DNA from: a virus | DNA: 64,000 nt | Reading direction: 5' to 3' (one strand) | IMG/VR virus record: IMGVR_UViG_3300042563_002923 | Span: 1 to 64,000 of that record | Part shown: positions 57,248 to 64,000 of the stretch, one piece after another | Position numbering within the stretch: the first letter of the stretch is position 1 | How the letters are laid out: each line of letters opens with the position of its first letter | Notes under the pieces: generated by a model | What the model was told of the DNA's origin: nothing | What the model saw: the letters and a program-made list of their open reading frames with translations, nothing else | Database searches by the model: none | Translations under genes and position numbers: made by a program

Positions 57248-58147
57248 ATGGCAACTAATAAACCTGGATTGAAAAACATTCCAAAAATTCCGGTACCCAA
57301 ATTTAACAAGGCAAATGCGCCTGCAATTCCGCAACAACAAGCTCAACCTGGGCAATTACAAATCAATATTGAAGATTTGCGAAAAGAAAAAATCTTTGTT
57401 GCAACACCGTGTTACGGTGGTATGCTAACAGAGGCATATTTTAGATCAATGGTTCGCACATTGACATTCTTTAATCAACACCAAATTCCAATTGCGTTTG
57501 GTACTATTGCAAATGAGTCTTTAGTTACTCGTGCTCGCAATGTGTTAGTTGCTTATTTTCTACAAAGTAATTACTCGCGTTTGCTCTTTATTGATGCAGA
57601 CATTGAATTCCAAGTTGAAGACGTTTTGAAGTTAATTGCCCACAATAAAGAAGTTTGTGTTGGTGCATATCCTAAAAAGGGTGTTAATTGGCAACGTATC
57701 AGAGATAGCATTTTGCGCAAACCTACAGAAGAAATTTCTGATCGCGACATTGCTGCCGCAGGTTCTGATTACGCTATTAACTTTAAATTCGTTAATCGCG
57801 ATTTAAAACAAATTGCTATTGAAAATGGTGTTATTAAATTGCACGATGGTGCTACAGGCTTTATGATGATTAAGCGCGAAGCAGTTGATAAAATGATTGC
57901 AGCATACCCCGAGTTGAAGTATAACAATGATTTAAATACTCCTCCGGATTTGCAGGATTTCTTCTATGCATTCTTCGACACAATGATCGATCCTAAGGAC
58001 AAGCGTTATTTGTCAGAGGACTACACATTCAGCAGACGCTGGCAAGATATTGGCGGAGATATTTGGCTTGATCCAACAATCTCATTGAACCACTATGGTT
58101 CCTTTAACTTCCAGGGCAATCCTGCACAAATTATTCAAATTGGATAA
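57248..58147 (+). CDS. Glycosyltransferase, GT-A fold (GT2-like)
   Basis: 299 aa. After a Pro/Gln-rich N-terminus, KIFVATPCYGGMLTEAYFRS begins the nucleotide-binding half, and RLLFIDADIEFQVEDVL (about residues 114-130) carries the DxD metal/nucleotide-sugar motif. HDGATGFMMIKREAVDKM and LSEDYTFSRRWQDIGGDIWL (acceptor and catalytic Asp region) follow. It would transfer sugar to DNA, a virion protein or a host surface molecule. It lies between the gp3-like gene and uvsY. Confidence 0.8.
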   Translation: MATNKPGLKNIPKIPVPKFNKANAPAIPQQQAQPGQLQINIEDLRKEKIFVATPCYGGMLTEAYFRSMVRTLTFFNQHQIPIAFGTIANESLVTRARNVLVAYFLQSNYSRLLFIDADIEFQVEDVLKLIAHNKEVCVGAYPKKGVNWQRIRDSILRKPTEEISDRDIAAAGSDYAINFKFVNRDLKQIAIENGVIKLHDGATGFMMIKREAVDKMIAAYPELKYNNDLNTPPDLQDFFYAFFDTMIDPKDKRYLSEDYTFSRRWQDIGGDIWLDPTISLNHYGSFNFQGNPAQIIQIG

Positions 58148-58153
58148 TTAAAA

Positions 58154-58594
58154 ATGAAGCTCACGGATTTACAAAATCTGTGGGCAGAGGATTGCAAGAT
58201 TGACGAAACTAATCTAGGTCATGAATCTGCTCGCACACCTACACTACATTCTAAGTATTTAAATTTTTTATCATCTACTCGACTTAATTTACGTAAAGCC
58301 GAGTCTGACTACTTAAACCTTCGCCGCAAAAAGTACAAATATTTCAGAGGAGAAATGACTCAACTGGAATTAGCCGATGAAGGATGGGATCAATGGCAAG
58401 GCAATAAACCTTTGAAGAATGAAATGGATGAATTTCTTCAAGTGGATGCCGACCTAATTATCCAGCAAGATAAAATTGAATATCTCAAAACAGTCATGTA
58501 TCAACTTGAACAAATTATTAGATCATTGAATAGTAGAACATGGGATATAAAAAATAGTATTGAATGGACAAAATTCACAAACGGATTAATGTAA
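58154..58594 (+). CDS. uvsY: Recombination mediator UvsY
   Basis: A 146-aa helical protein (T4 UvsY, 137 aa) that loads UvsX on gp32-coated ssDNA. LHSKYLNFLSSTRLNLRKAE, then SDYLNLRRKKYKYFRGEM and LKTVMYQLEQIIRSLNSRTW with DIKNSIEWTKFTNG are diagnostic. It is coupled to uvsW through a TAATG overlap at 58592-58596. Confidence 0.93.
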   Translation: MKLTDLQNLWAEDCKIDETNLGHESARTPTLHSKYLNFLSSTRLNLRKAESDYLNLRRKKYKYFRGEMTQLELADEGWDQWQGNKPLKNEMDEFLQVDADLIIQQDKIEYLKTVMYQLEQIIRSLNSRTWDIKNSIEWTKFTNGLM

Positions 58595-60078
58595 TGTCTG
58601 ACATAAGAATAAGAAAAAAGAACGAAGTATATTTAAATGTTGATGCTGAACCTTCAATTGCTCAAGAATTGAACGATCACTTCTCATTTGAAGTGCCTGG
58701 CGCAAAATTTCACCCTCTTTATAGATCAAAGATGTGGGATGGTCGTGTCCGACTTTTTTCGATGTTTACCAAAGAACTTTATGTTGGTCTAAAAGAATAC
58801 GTTGAACATTTTGCTAAAGAACGTGATTATACTGTAGATTATTCTGAGTATGTCCATACAGCTGACCCCTGCACCCTTGAAGAAATAAAAGAGTTTGTAA
58901 AAGAACTTAACATTGGTTCAAAGGGCGAACCTCTCGAAATGAGAGATTATCAGATTGATGCTGTTTATAAAGCAATTAGTGATGGCAGACGTTTATTATT
59001 ATCACCTACTGGTTCGGGTAAATCTTATATCATTTATTGCGTAATGCGCTGGCATGAGAAACATGGTAGACGTCAATTAATTTTGGTTCCTACTACGTCT
59101 CTTGTTGAGCAAATGTATTCCGATTTTCAAGATTACTCTTGTCTAAATGGTTGGAAAACATCTAACCATTGTCATCGTATTTACGGTGGTCATGAGAAGT
59201 CTAATGAATATGATGTTGTTATTAGTACTTGGCAATCGTTATATAAATTACCTAAAAAATTCTTTGATGATTTTCAGGTAATTTATGGTGATGAGGCGCA
59301 TTTGTTTAAAGCAAAATCTCTAACAGGAATTTTAAATAAATGTCCGGGTGCTCCTTATCGTATAGGAACTACTGGAACATTAGATGGAACTCAGACGCAT
59401 AAGTTAGTTCTTGAGGGATTATTTGGGCCCGTTTATAAAGTTACTACAACTAAGAAACTTATTGCGAGTAAAACTTTAGCCGATTTACAAATTTATAATC
59501 TAATATTGGATTATTCGGATGAGATTAAAAAGGCACTTAAAGGAAAAACATATCAAGAAGAAATGGATTTTCTGGTACAGCATGAACCGAGAAATAAGTT
59601 TATTCGTAATTTAACTCTTAAGCAAGAAGGTAATAGTCTTGTATTGTTTCAGTATGTTGAAAAACACGGTAAAAATCTATATCAAATGATTAAAGATAAA
59701 GCCGAAAATCGAAAGGTGTTTTTTGTGTACGGAGGTACCGATACTGAACAGAGAGAACAAATTCGAGCATTGACAGAAACCGAAAAGGATGCTATAATAG
59801 TAGCATCATATGGGACTTTCTCTACAGGAATAAATATTAAAAACCTACATAATATTATTTTTGCATCCCCTTCTAAATCTCGTATTAGAAACTTGCAATC
59901 TATTGGTAGAGGGTTAAGAACAAGTGAAACTAAAAGTAGTTGCAACTTATATGATATAGGCGATGATTTGACCTGGAAGTCTAAAAAGAATTATACTTTA
60001 TTACACATGATAGAAAGAATCAAAATCTATAACGATGAACATTTTGAATATAAACTAATAAAAGTAAAACTACAATGA
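58594..60078 (+). CDS. uvsW: DNA/RNA helicase UvsW
   Basis: 494 aa from ATG 58594 (TAATG with uvsY); the in-frame ATG at 58564 would lie inside uvsY and is rejected. It is a superfamily 2 helicase like T4 UvsW (503 aa), which remodels forks, R-loops and recombination intermediates. The N-terminal domain has FEVPGAKFHPLYRSKMWDGR. Motif I is SPTGSGKS, motif II YGDEAH, motif III GTTGTL, and the C-terminal motif V-VI region has SYGTFSTGINIKNLHNIIFA and QSIGRGLRTS. It overlaps the next gene by 4 nt. Confidence 0.94.
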   Translation: MSDIRIRKKNEVYLNVDAEPSIAQELNDHFSFEVPGAKFHPLYRSKMWDGRVRLFSMFTKELYVGLKEYVEHFAKERDYTVDYSEYVHTADPCTLEEIKEFVKELNIGSKGEPLEMRDYQIDAVYKAISDGRRLLLSPTGSGKSYIIYCVMRWHEKHGRRQLILVPTTSLVEQMYSDFQDYSCLNGWKTSNHCHRIYGGHEKSNEYDVVISTWQSLYKLPKKFFDDFQVIYGDEAHLFKAKSLTGILNKCPGAPYRIGTTGTLDGTQTHKLVLEGLFGPVYKVTTTKKLIASKTLADLQIYNLILDYSDEIKKALKGKTYQEEMDFLVQHEPRNKFIRNLTLKQEGNSLVLFQYVEKHGKNLYQMIKDKAENRKVFFVYGGTDTEQREQIRALTETEKDAIIVASYGTFSTGINIKNLHNIIFASPSKSRIRNLQSIGRGLRTSETKSSCNLYDIGDDLTWKSKKNYTLLHMIERIKIYNDEHFEYKLIKVKLQ

Positions 60079-60503
60079 ACCAAGCATATAAACTATTAAA
60101 ACTTAATAATGGTGAGGATATAGTTTGTAAAACTGAAGAAAACTTATCTCTGAAAGATAAACAAAGCATCTTTATACAAGATCCAATGGTATTGAATCAA
60201 GTAAGAACCCCATTTGGTATAGGTGTTATGGAATCATACACATTATCCCCTTGGGTAGCTTTAGCTCAAGATGAATTTTATGAAATACCTGTGCAGTATA
60301 TTATATTAGCTGCTAATGTTAAAGAGACATTGAAAGATAATTATATAAAATATGTTCAAGATCGTAAAGAGGCAGAATTACATGAAAGTATGACAGCTGA
60401 CGACCTTGAAGTTGAAGAATCCGAAAACCAAATTGAAAAAGAAGATAACCATGAAAACCTCAGAAACACCATTAGCAGAAGACGTGGAAAACTTGTCCAC
60501 TAA
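60075..60503 (+). CDS. Conserved hypothetical (possibly Sm-like fold), 142 aa
   Basis: KLLKLNNGEDIVCKTEENLS, SIFIQDPMVLNQVRTPFGIG and MESYTLSPWVALAQDEFYEI, followed by a helix LAANVKETLKDNYIKYVQDR, resemble small cyanophage proteins found between uvsW and gp55. The N-terminal strands recall an Sm-like/LSM beta barrel. The C-terminus is acidic and disordered. Its 3' end overlaps the gp55 gene by 53 nt. The function is unknown. Confidence 0.7.
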   Translation: MNQAYKLLKLNNGEDIVCKTEENLSLKDKQSIFIQDPMVLNQVRTPFGIGVMESYTLSPWVALAQDEFYEIPVQYIILAANVKETLKDNYIKYVQDRKEAELHESMTADDLEVEESENQIEKEDNHENLRNTISRRRGKLVH

Positions 60504-61050
60504 TAAGATACAAAAGTCTTCACATTATGTAGACAACAAAAAATTCTTACAAGCTCTTATAGAATATCGTCAAAGTGTAGATGAAGCATCTGCAAAAGGT
60601 GAAGAACCTCCTATTGTATCTAAATACATCGGAGAATGTTTTATTAAGATTGCAACGCATCTTTCGTATAAATCTAATTTTATTAATTATACCTTTAAAG
60701 ATGATATGATATCTGATGGTATTGAAAATTGTTTGACTGCTGTTGCTAAATTTGATCCTGCAAAATCTTCAAACCCATTTGCATATTACACACAAGTAAT
60801 TTATTTTGCCTTTATTAGACGTATCCAAAAAGAAAAGAAACAACAAGCAACCAAATATAAGTTGATGGAGAATATGGATATTGATGCGCTAATCTCACAA
60901 GAACAAGATGGTGAATTTGGTACACAATTTTTAGATTATTTGAGACGACAAATGGATACCGTTGATATTGAAAAACGGGTAATGAATATTCCGAAAAAGG
61001 CTAAAAAAGTTCGAGATGATATCGAAAATCCGCTTGACCTTGATGACTAA
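60451..61050 (+). CDS. gp55: Late sigma factor gp55
   Basis: 199 aa from ATG 60451 (T4 gp55, 185 aa). It directs RNA polymerase to TATAAATA late promoters. The sigma-2-like core is FINYTFKDDMISDGIENCLT with AVAKFDPAKSSNPFAYYTQV, then IYFAFIRRIQKEKKQQATKY, the region that recognises the -10-like box. An upstream in-frame ATG at 60406 is in the preceding gene and adds only a lysine-rich leader, so it is not used here. The C-terminal end carries the next promoter. TATAAATA boxes throughout the window fit its presence. Confidence 0.93.
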   Translation: MKTSETPLAEDVENLSTNKIQKSSHYVDNKKFLQALIEYRQSVDEASAKGEEPPIVSKYIGECFIKIATHLSYKSNFINYTFKDDMISDGIENCLTAVAKFDPAKSSNPFAYYTQVIYFAFIRRIQKEKKQQATKYKLMENMDIDALISQEQDGEFGTQFLDYLRRQMDTVDIEKRVMNIPKKAKKVRDDIENPLDLDD

Positions 61051-61062
61051 ACACTATATAAT
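61034..61062 (+). promoter_or_regulatory. Sigma70-like promoter for queE
   Basis: TTGACC at 61034-61039 in the end of gp55, 17-nt spacer, TATAAT at 61057-61062. It is followed by CGGAGAT and the queE start. Confidence 0.75.
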
Positions 61063-61088
61063 ATGTAGTATAAATTCTCGGAGATATG

Positions 61089-61958
61089 ATGGCAAAATTG
61101 AAAATATCAGAACTATTTTATAGTATTCAGGGCGAAGGTAGATACATGGGAGTTCCTTCCGTGTTCTTAAGAACATTTGGTTGCAACTTTACTTGCGACG
61201 GATTTGGAATGGCAAAGGGTGAAAAGAGTAATGAAAGAAATGTTATTGCAATTAAAGCTGATAGCTTTACTACCTATAAAGATCTTCCTCTTGTTCATAC
61301 AGGTTGCGACTCTTATGCTTCTTGGGATCCTCGGTTTAAGCATCTTAGCCCTGTACTCTCTACTGATAGCATTACCGATACAATTATGGATATATTACCG
61401 CACAAGAGGTGGGAAGACGAACATCTTGTAATTACAGGCGGTGAACCTTTATTGGGTTGGCAAAAACAATATCCTGAATTATTAGATAATGAAAAGATGT
61501 CAGGGCTAAAAGAAATAACATTTGAGACAAATGGTACTCAAGCATTAACATCTGAATTTAAACAATATCTTTTAAATTGGACATTGAGTAATAAAAATAG
61601 ATCAACTAAAAGAGGTGAAGATGCTTTAACATTTTCAGTCTCTCCTAAATTGTCTGTATCCGGTGAAAAGTGGGAAGACGCTATTTGCCCTGAAATTGTT
61701 GCAAGTTATGAATGGTGCGGATATACTTATCTTAAATTTGTAATTAGTAATCAACAAGATGCTGAAGAAGCAGAGGAAGCAGTAAATGCATATCGTAAAG
61801 CTGGTTTTGCGGGTCCTGTGTATCTTATGCCTCTTGGTGGTACTGAGCAGTTGTACTCTATTAATAATAGGAATGTTGCAGAACTCGCAATGCGAAAAGG
61901 TTGGAGATACTCAGATAGACTCCAAATCCCATTGTTTAAAAACGCATGGGGAACATAA
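61089..61958 (+). CDS. queE: 7-carboxy-7-deazaguanine synthase QueE-like (radical SAM)
   Basis: A 289-aa QueE-like radical SAM protein; GGAG at 61080-61083 favours ATG 61089 over 61086. ELFYSIQGEGRYMGVPSVFL, then RTFGCNFTCDGFG carries the first two cluster cysteines (C32, C36 from this start). The expected CxxC third cysteine is absent. The next cysteine, in HTGCDSYASWD, comes 36 residues later. ITGGEPLL (SAM-binding GGEP) and FETNGTQAL, then SVSPKLSVSG and YLKFVISNQQDAEEA follow the QueE order. It makes CDG in the preQ0 route with FolE and QueD. It overlaps the next gene by 1 nt. Confidence 0.85.
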   Translation: MAKLKISELFYSIQGEGRYMGVPSVFLRTFGCNFTCDGFGMAKGEKSNERNVIAIKADSFTTYKDLPLVHTGCDSYASWDPRFKHLSPVLSTDSITDTIMDILPHKRWEDEHLVITGGEPLLGWQKQYPELLDNEKMSGLKEITFETNGTQALTSEFKQYLLNWTLSNKNRSTKRGEDALTFSVSPKLSVSGEKWEDAICPEIVASYEWCGYTYLKFVISNQQDAEEAEEAVNAYRKAGFAGPVYLMPLGGTEQLYSINNRNVAELAMRKGWRYSDRLQIPLFKNAWGT

Positions 61959-62155
61959 TGGTAAATAGTATAGTAGATCAAATTACGCAATATGGATTCA
62001 ATGCTACCGATAAGTATATGGATGGCTTTTATCAATTTGGAAATAAGCAAAAACTGTATGAAATAATGTGGGAAGCGCAACGACAATTAAATCGGTGTGA
62101 CACATTTGCAGGCGAAGAAGAATGGGTTACTGAAAATCTCCCAAAATATAAATAA
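61958..62155 (+). CDS. Small hypothetical, 65 aa
   Basis: Starts in a TAATG overlap with queE (ATG 61958 rather than the ATG at 61946 inside queE). The product is small, helical and acidic (VDQITQYGFNATDKYMDGFY; LYEIMWEAQRQLNRCD). No domain is recognised. Close coupling suggests co-expression with queE and folE. Confidence 0.6.
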   Translation: MVNSIVDQITQYGFNATDKYMDGFYQFGNKQKLYEIMWEAQRQLNRCDTFAGEEEWVTENLPKYK

Positions 62156-62215
62156 TAATGTTACACAAAGGTAACAACTTTCAATTATCATATCCGTGTT
62201 AGGAAGGATTCAAAA

Positions 62216-62902
62216 ATGTCATATAACAAAACAAAATGCGACCCCGAGTTGGGTTTAAGAGTTCACGATTACTTAGTTAAATGTGGAGTAGAAACGCCTA
62301 TTAAAGAAACAGGCCAAGTCATTGATCGTAAAGGTAAGATTGACGTAATCGAATCTTTATTTACAGATATTATGAAAACACTTGGACTTGATCTTACAGA
62401 TGATAGTCTTATTGACACACCTAAGCGTGTTGCTAAGATGTATGTAAATGAAATCTTTTGGGGACTCGACTATGAGGCATTCCCTAAATGTACAACCGTT
62501 GACAATAAGATGCACTATAACGAAATGGTTGTAGAACGCAATGTTAATGTACAATCTAATTGTGAGCATCACTTCGTTGTAATTGATGGACTAGCAACTG
62601 TTGCTTATGTTCCTAAACAACGAGTACTTGGTCTGAGTAAAATTAATCGTATTGTTGAATATTTCAGCAAACGCCCACAGATTCAAGAACGTTTAACCGA
62701 ACAAATTTTCCATACGCTACAATTTATTCTTGATACTGAAGACGTTGCTGTATTGATTGATGCACAACACTATTGTGTTAAATCTAGGGGCGTTGAGGAT
62801 ACAGGAAGTTCAACTGTTACAAGTAAGCTGGGTGGTGGATTCAAAACTGATCCAGCGGCAAGAGCAGAATTTTACCAGATTGCAAGACAAGGATGTAAAT
62901 GA
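62216..62902 (+). CDS. folE: GTP cyclohydrolase I (FolE)
   Basis: A 228-aa GTP cyclohydrolase I, which converts GTP to dihydroneopterin triphosphate, the precursor of folate and of 7-deazaguanines. DTPKRVAKMYVNEIFWGLDY, NVQSNCEHHFVVIDG (zinc Cys and His region), VLGLSKINRIVEYFSKRPQI with QERLTEQI, and DAQHYCVKSRGVED (second zinc Cys and catalytic region) are diagnostic. Next to queE it points to phage preQ0 or deazaguanine DNA modification; queC and queD are not seen in the window. AGGAAGG gives a ribosome binding site. Confidence 0.94.
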   Translation: MSYNKTKCDPELGLRVHDYLVKCGVETPIKETGQVIDRKGKIDVIESLFTDIMKTLGLDLTDDSLIDTPKRVAKMYVNEIFWGLDYEAFPKCTTVDNKMHYNEMVVERNVNVQSNCEHHFVVIDGLATVAYVPKQRVLGLSKINRIVEYFSKRPQIQERLTEQIFHTLQFILDTEDVAVLIDAQHYCVKSRGVEDTGSSTVTSKLGGGFKTDPAARAEFYQIARQGCK

Positions 62903-63408
62903 CAGTTAATGTAATGGTTGACTTAGAGACAATGTCAACAAGATCACACGCGGCAATTTGTTCTATTGGTGCCGTAAAATTTGAAGGTAGTAAAATTGTA
63001 GATAAGTTTTATTGCACTATTGATCTTGCTAGCTGCAAAGAAGCCGGTATGCATATCTCTAAGGAGACTGTTGAATGGTGGTCTAAACAAAATAAAGAAG
63101 CATTACGCGAATTAACTAAAAATAATATTTCATTACAAGAAGCATTGGATAAGTTTGAATTCTGGTTCGGCCCTAAGAGTTTACCAATTTGGGGAAATGG
63201 TGCAGTATTTGATAACACGATTCTCGGCAATGCTTATTTTATTACCGGTAGAGAACCACCTTGGAAATGTTGGGATGATCGTTGTTATAGAACAGCTAAG
63301 GCAATGTTTAATTGGATCCCTGCGGATGCCCGTGAAGGAACATACCACAATGCGTTGGATGATGCTATTCATCAAACAAAACACCTAATTAAAATTCTTG
63401 GGGATTAA
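62899..63408 (+). CDS. DEDDh 3'-5' exonuclease
   Basis: A 169-aa exonuclease of the small DEDDh group (Rv2179c/ExoX-like). VNVMVDLETMSTRSHAAICS carries the first DxE. ALDKFEFWFGPKSLPIWGNG and AVFDNTILGNAY give the second Asp, and TYHNALDDAIHQTKHLIKIL gives the H...D pair. Such enzymes trim RNA or DNA 3' ends; the substrate in the phage is not known. It overlaps folE by 4 nt. Confidence 0.87.
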   Translation: MTVNVMVDLETMSTRSHAAICSIGAVKFEGSKIVDKFYCTIDLASCKEAGMHISKETVEWWSKQNKEALRELTKNNISLQEALDKFEFWFGPKSLPIWGNGAVFDNTILGNAYFITGREPPWKCWDDRCYRTAKAMFNWIPADAREGTYHNALDDAIHQTKHLIKILGD

Positions 63409-63591
63409 ATGATGAATGTTCAGCAACGAATGGAAGAATTGATTAAGCCAATCGATCAACAAATTTATATGTGTGATGATAGGCGAGATTTATTAATGTT
63501 TAATTGTGCGATGCTACAACGAGTTAGAGAAGTATTTGATATGCTTGTGGGTGAAGAAGGTCGCAAGAATATGTTTAAAGATTTGGTATGA
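63409..63591 (+). CDS. Small hypothetical, 60 aa
   Basis: A short helical protein (MMNVQQRMEELIKPIDQQIY; LLMFNCAMLQRVREVFDMLV) that starts directly after the exonuclease stop and shares an ATGA overlap with the next gene. No domain is recognised. Similar tiny helical genes are common between metabolic genes in T4-like phages. Confidence 0.6.
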   Translation: MMNVQQRMEELIKPIDQQIYMCDDRRDLLMFNCAMLQRVREVFDMLVGEEGRKNMFKDLV

Positions 63592-64000
63592 GAATTTATA
63601 AAAAGAGAATTGCTTTTTGTATCAGTGATCAACATTTAGTACCACACGGCGGAATCGGCCAATTTGCAAAAGGATTTGTCGAGATGGCAAATACTATTGA
63701 TTGGAAAGTTGATATTATAACCGACAAACCGACGACAAACGATTTTGCTAAATTAGTCGAATCTTTAGGGGCAAATTTAATTGCACCTAAAAATGCCATG
63801 TCGTATAAGAATCACACCGGTACATTTGCATTTACCGACTCAATTAATTTTGAAAAGATGATTAACTTCAGAGATGCGGTTATGAATGCTTTTCATACTA
63901 ATATCTATGATATGGTTGTTTGCAATTCGCTCGAGGCTATGCCTGCAGTATTAAGTTTTGATCTTAACAATTATATTCCTGTCGTGTTGTATACGCATGA
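63588..64000 (+). CDS. Glycosyltransferase, GT-B type, N-terminal part
   Basis: ATG 63588 (ATGA overlap) opens a frame that runs off the window end with about 137 codons. RIAFCISDQHLVPHGGIGQF followed by AKGFVEMANTIDWKVDIITD is the N-terminal pattern of GT4/GT5-like glycosyltransferases (HGGIG loop). DMVVCNSLEAMPAVLSF and PVVLYTH correspond to the later strands of the N-terminal Rossmann domain. The catalytic C-terminal half is outside the window. It may modify DNA or host envelope glycans, with the GT-A enzyme at 57248. Confidence 0.75.
   Translation, partial: MRIYKKRIAFCISDQHLVPHGGIGQFAKGFVEMANTIDWKVDIITDKPTTNDFAKLVESLGANLIAPKNAMSYKNHTGTFAFTDSINFEKMINFRDAVMNAFHTNIYDMVVCNSLEAMPAVLSFDLNNYIPVVLYTH

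Noticed and set aside
58564-58593. Upstream start for uvsW
   Set aside because: It sits inside uvsY; the TAATG junction at 58592-58596 fits the coupling seen across the window.
60406-60450. Longer N-terminus for gp55
   Set aside because: It lies in the preceding gene and encodes a low-complexity lysine leader; ATG 60451 gives the usual gp55 length.
62147-62154. TATAAATA at the end of the 65-aa gene before folE
   Set aside because: It is formed by the codons for the last residues and stop; folE is an early metabolic gene, so a late promoter is unlikely though not excluded.
1-64000. tRNA genes, integrase, transposases, homing endonucleases
   Set aside because: No T-arm plus acceptor pattern apart from the tmRNA and no recognisable mobile-element protein motifs were seen by eye; a tRNAscan-SE run would settle the tRNA question.

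Overview
This AT-rich window is a continuous piece of a T4-like (Straboviridae-related, cyanophage/pelagiphage-like) myovirus genome. Nearly every gene lies on the + strand, packed with 1-4 nt stop/start overlaps (ATGA, TAATG). The recognisable proteins form the T4 core: replication and recombination (RNase H, ligase, gp59, gp32, UvsY, UvsW), late transcription (gp33, gp55, DsbA), head (gp4, gp20-gp23), neck and tail (gp13-gp15, gp18, gp19, a gp3-like protein), packaging (gp16, gp17) and baseplate (gp5, gp6, gp7-like, gp8, gp25, gp26, gp27, gp48, gp53, gp54-like). No integrase, transposon, CRISPR array or tRNA gene was seen. The host is not identified; the tmRNA tag (ANDSLFALAA) is of the beta/gamma-proteobacterial style.

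Layout. 1-9.2 kb: small early genes, a GDP-mannose-hydrolase-like NUDIX protein, rnh, a mannose-6-phosphate-isomerase-like cupin, dsbA, DNA ligase. 9.2-14.4 kb: PhoH ATPase, a lysis region (GH19 endolysin, SleB-type hydrolase, holin-like protein), a RecB/MGME1-like nuclease, a circularly permuted two-piece tmRNA gene, then heme oxygenase plus a ferredoxin-dependent bilin reductase. 14.4-17 kb: gp33, gp59, gp32. 17-21.75 kb: a minus-strand island with a possible tape measure, a membrane protein, the gp51-like/gp26 pair (apparently joined by a -1 frameshift), a tail-tube-fold protein and gp4. 21.75-43 kb: baseplate and tail-fibre genes. 43-57 kb: neck, terminase, sheath, tube, portal, prohead and capsid genes. 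57-64 kb: glycosyltransferase, uvsY, uvsW, gp55, queE, folE, an exonuclease and a second glycosyltransferase running off the end.

Transcription signals fall in two classes. Sigma70-like promoters (TTGACA or close, 16-17 nt, TATAAT) precede early/middle genes, gp33, queE and the tmRNA. T4 late-type TATAAATA boxes precede gp48, gp4 (divergent), gp25, gp18, gp22, the gp3-like gene and the lysis region. The phage encodes its own late sigma (gp55) and coactivator (gp33).

The most notable content is the accessory set at 11.9-14.4 kb. A permuted tmRNA, lysis proteins and a two-gene heme-to-bilin pathway sit head to tail, with no promoter or terminator recognised between the tmRNA and the bilin genes. 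Other points worth checking are the gp26/gp51 frameshift with a canonical A_AAT_TTT slip site, a QueE with a displaced third cluster cysteine next to FolE, and a gp5 that carries an M15-type peptidase domain instead of the T4 lysozyme.
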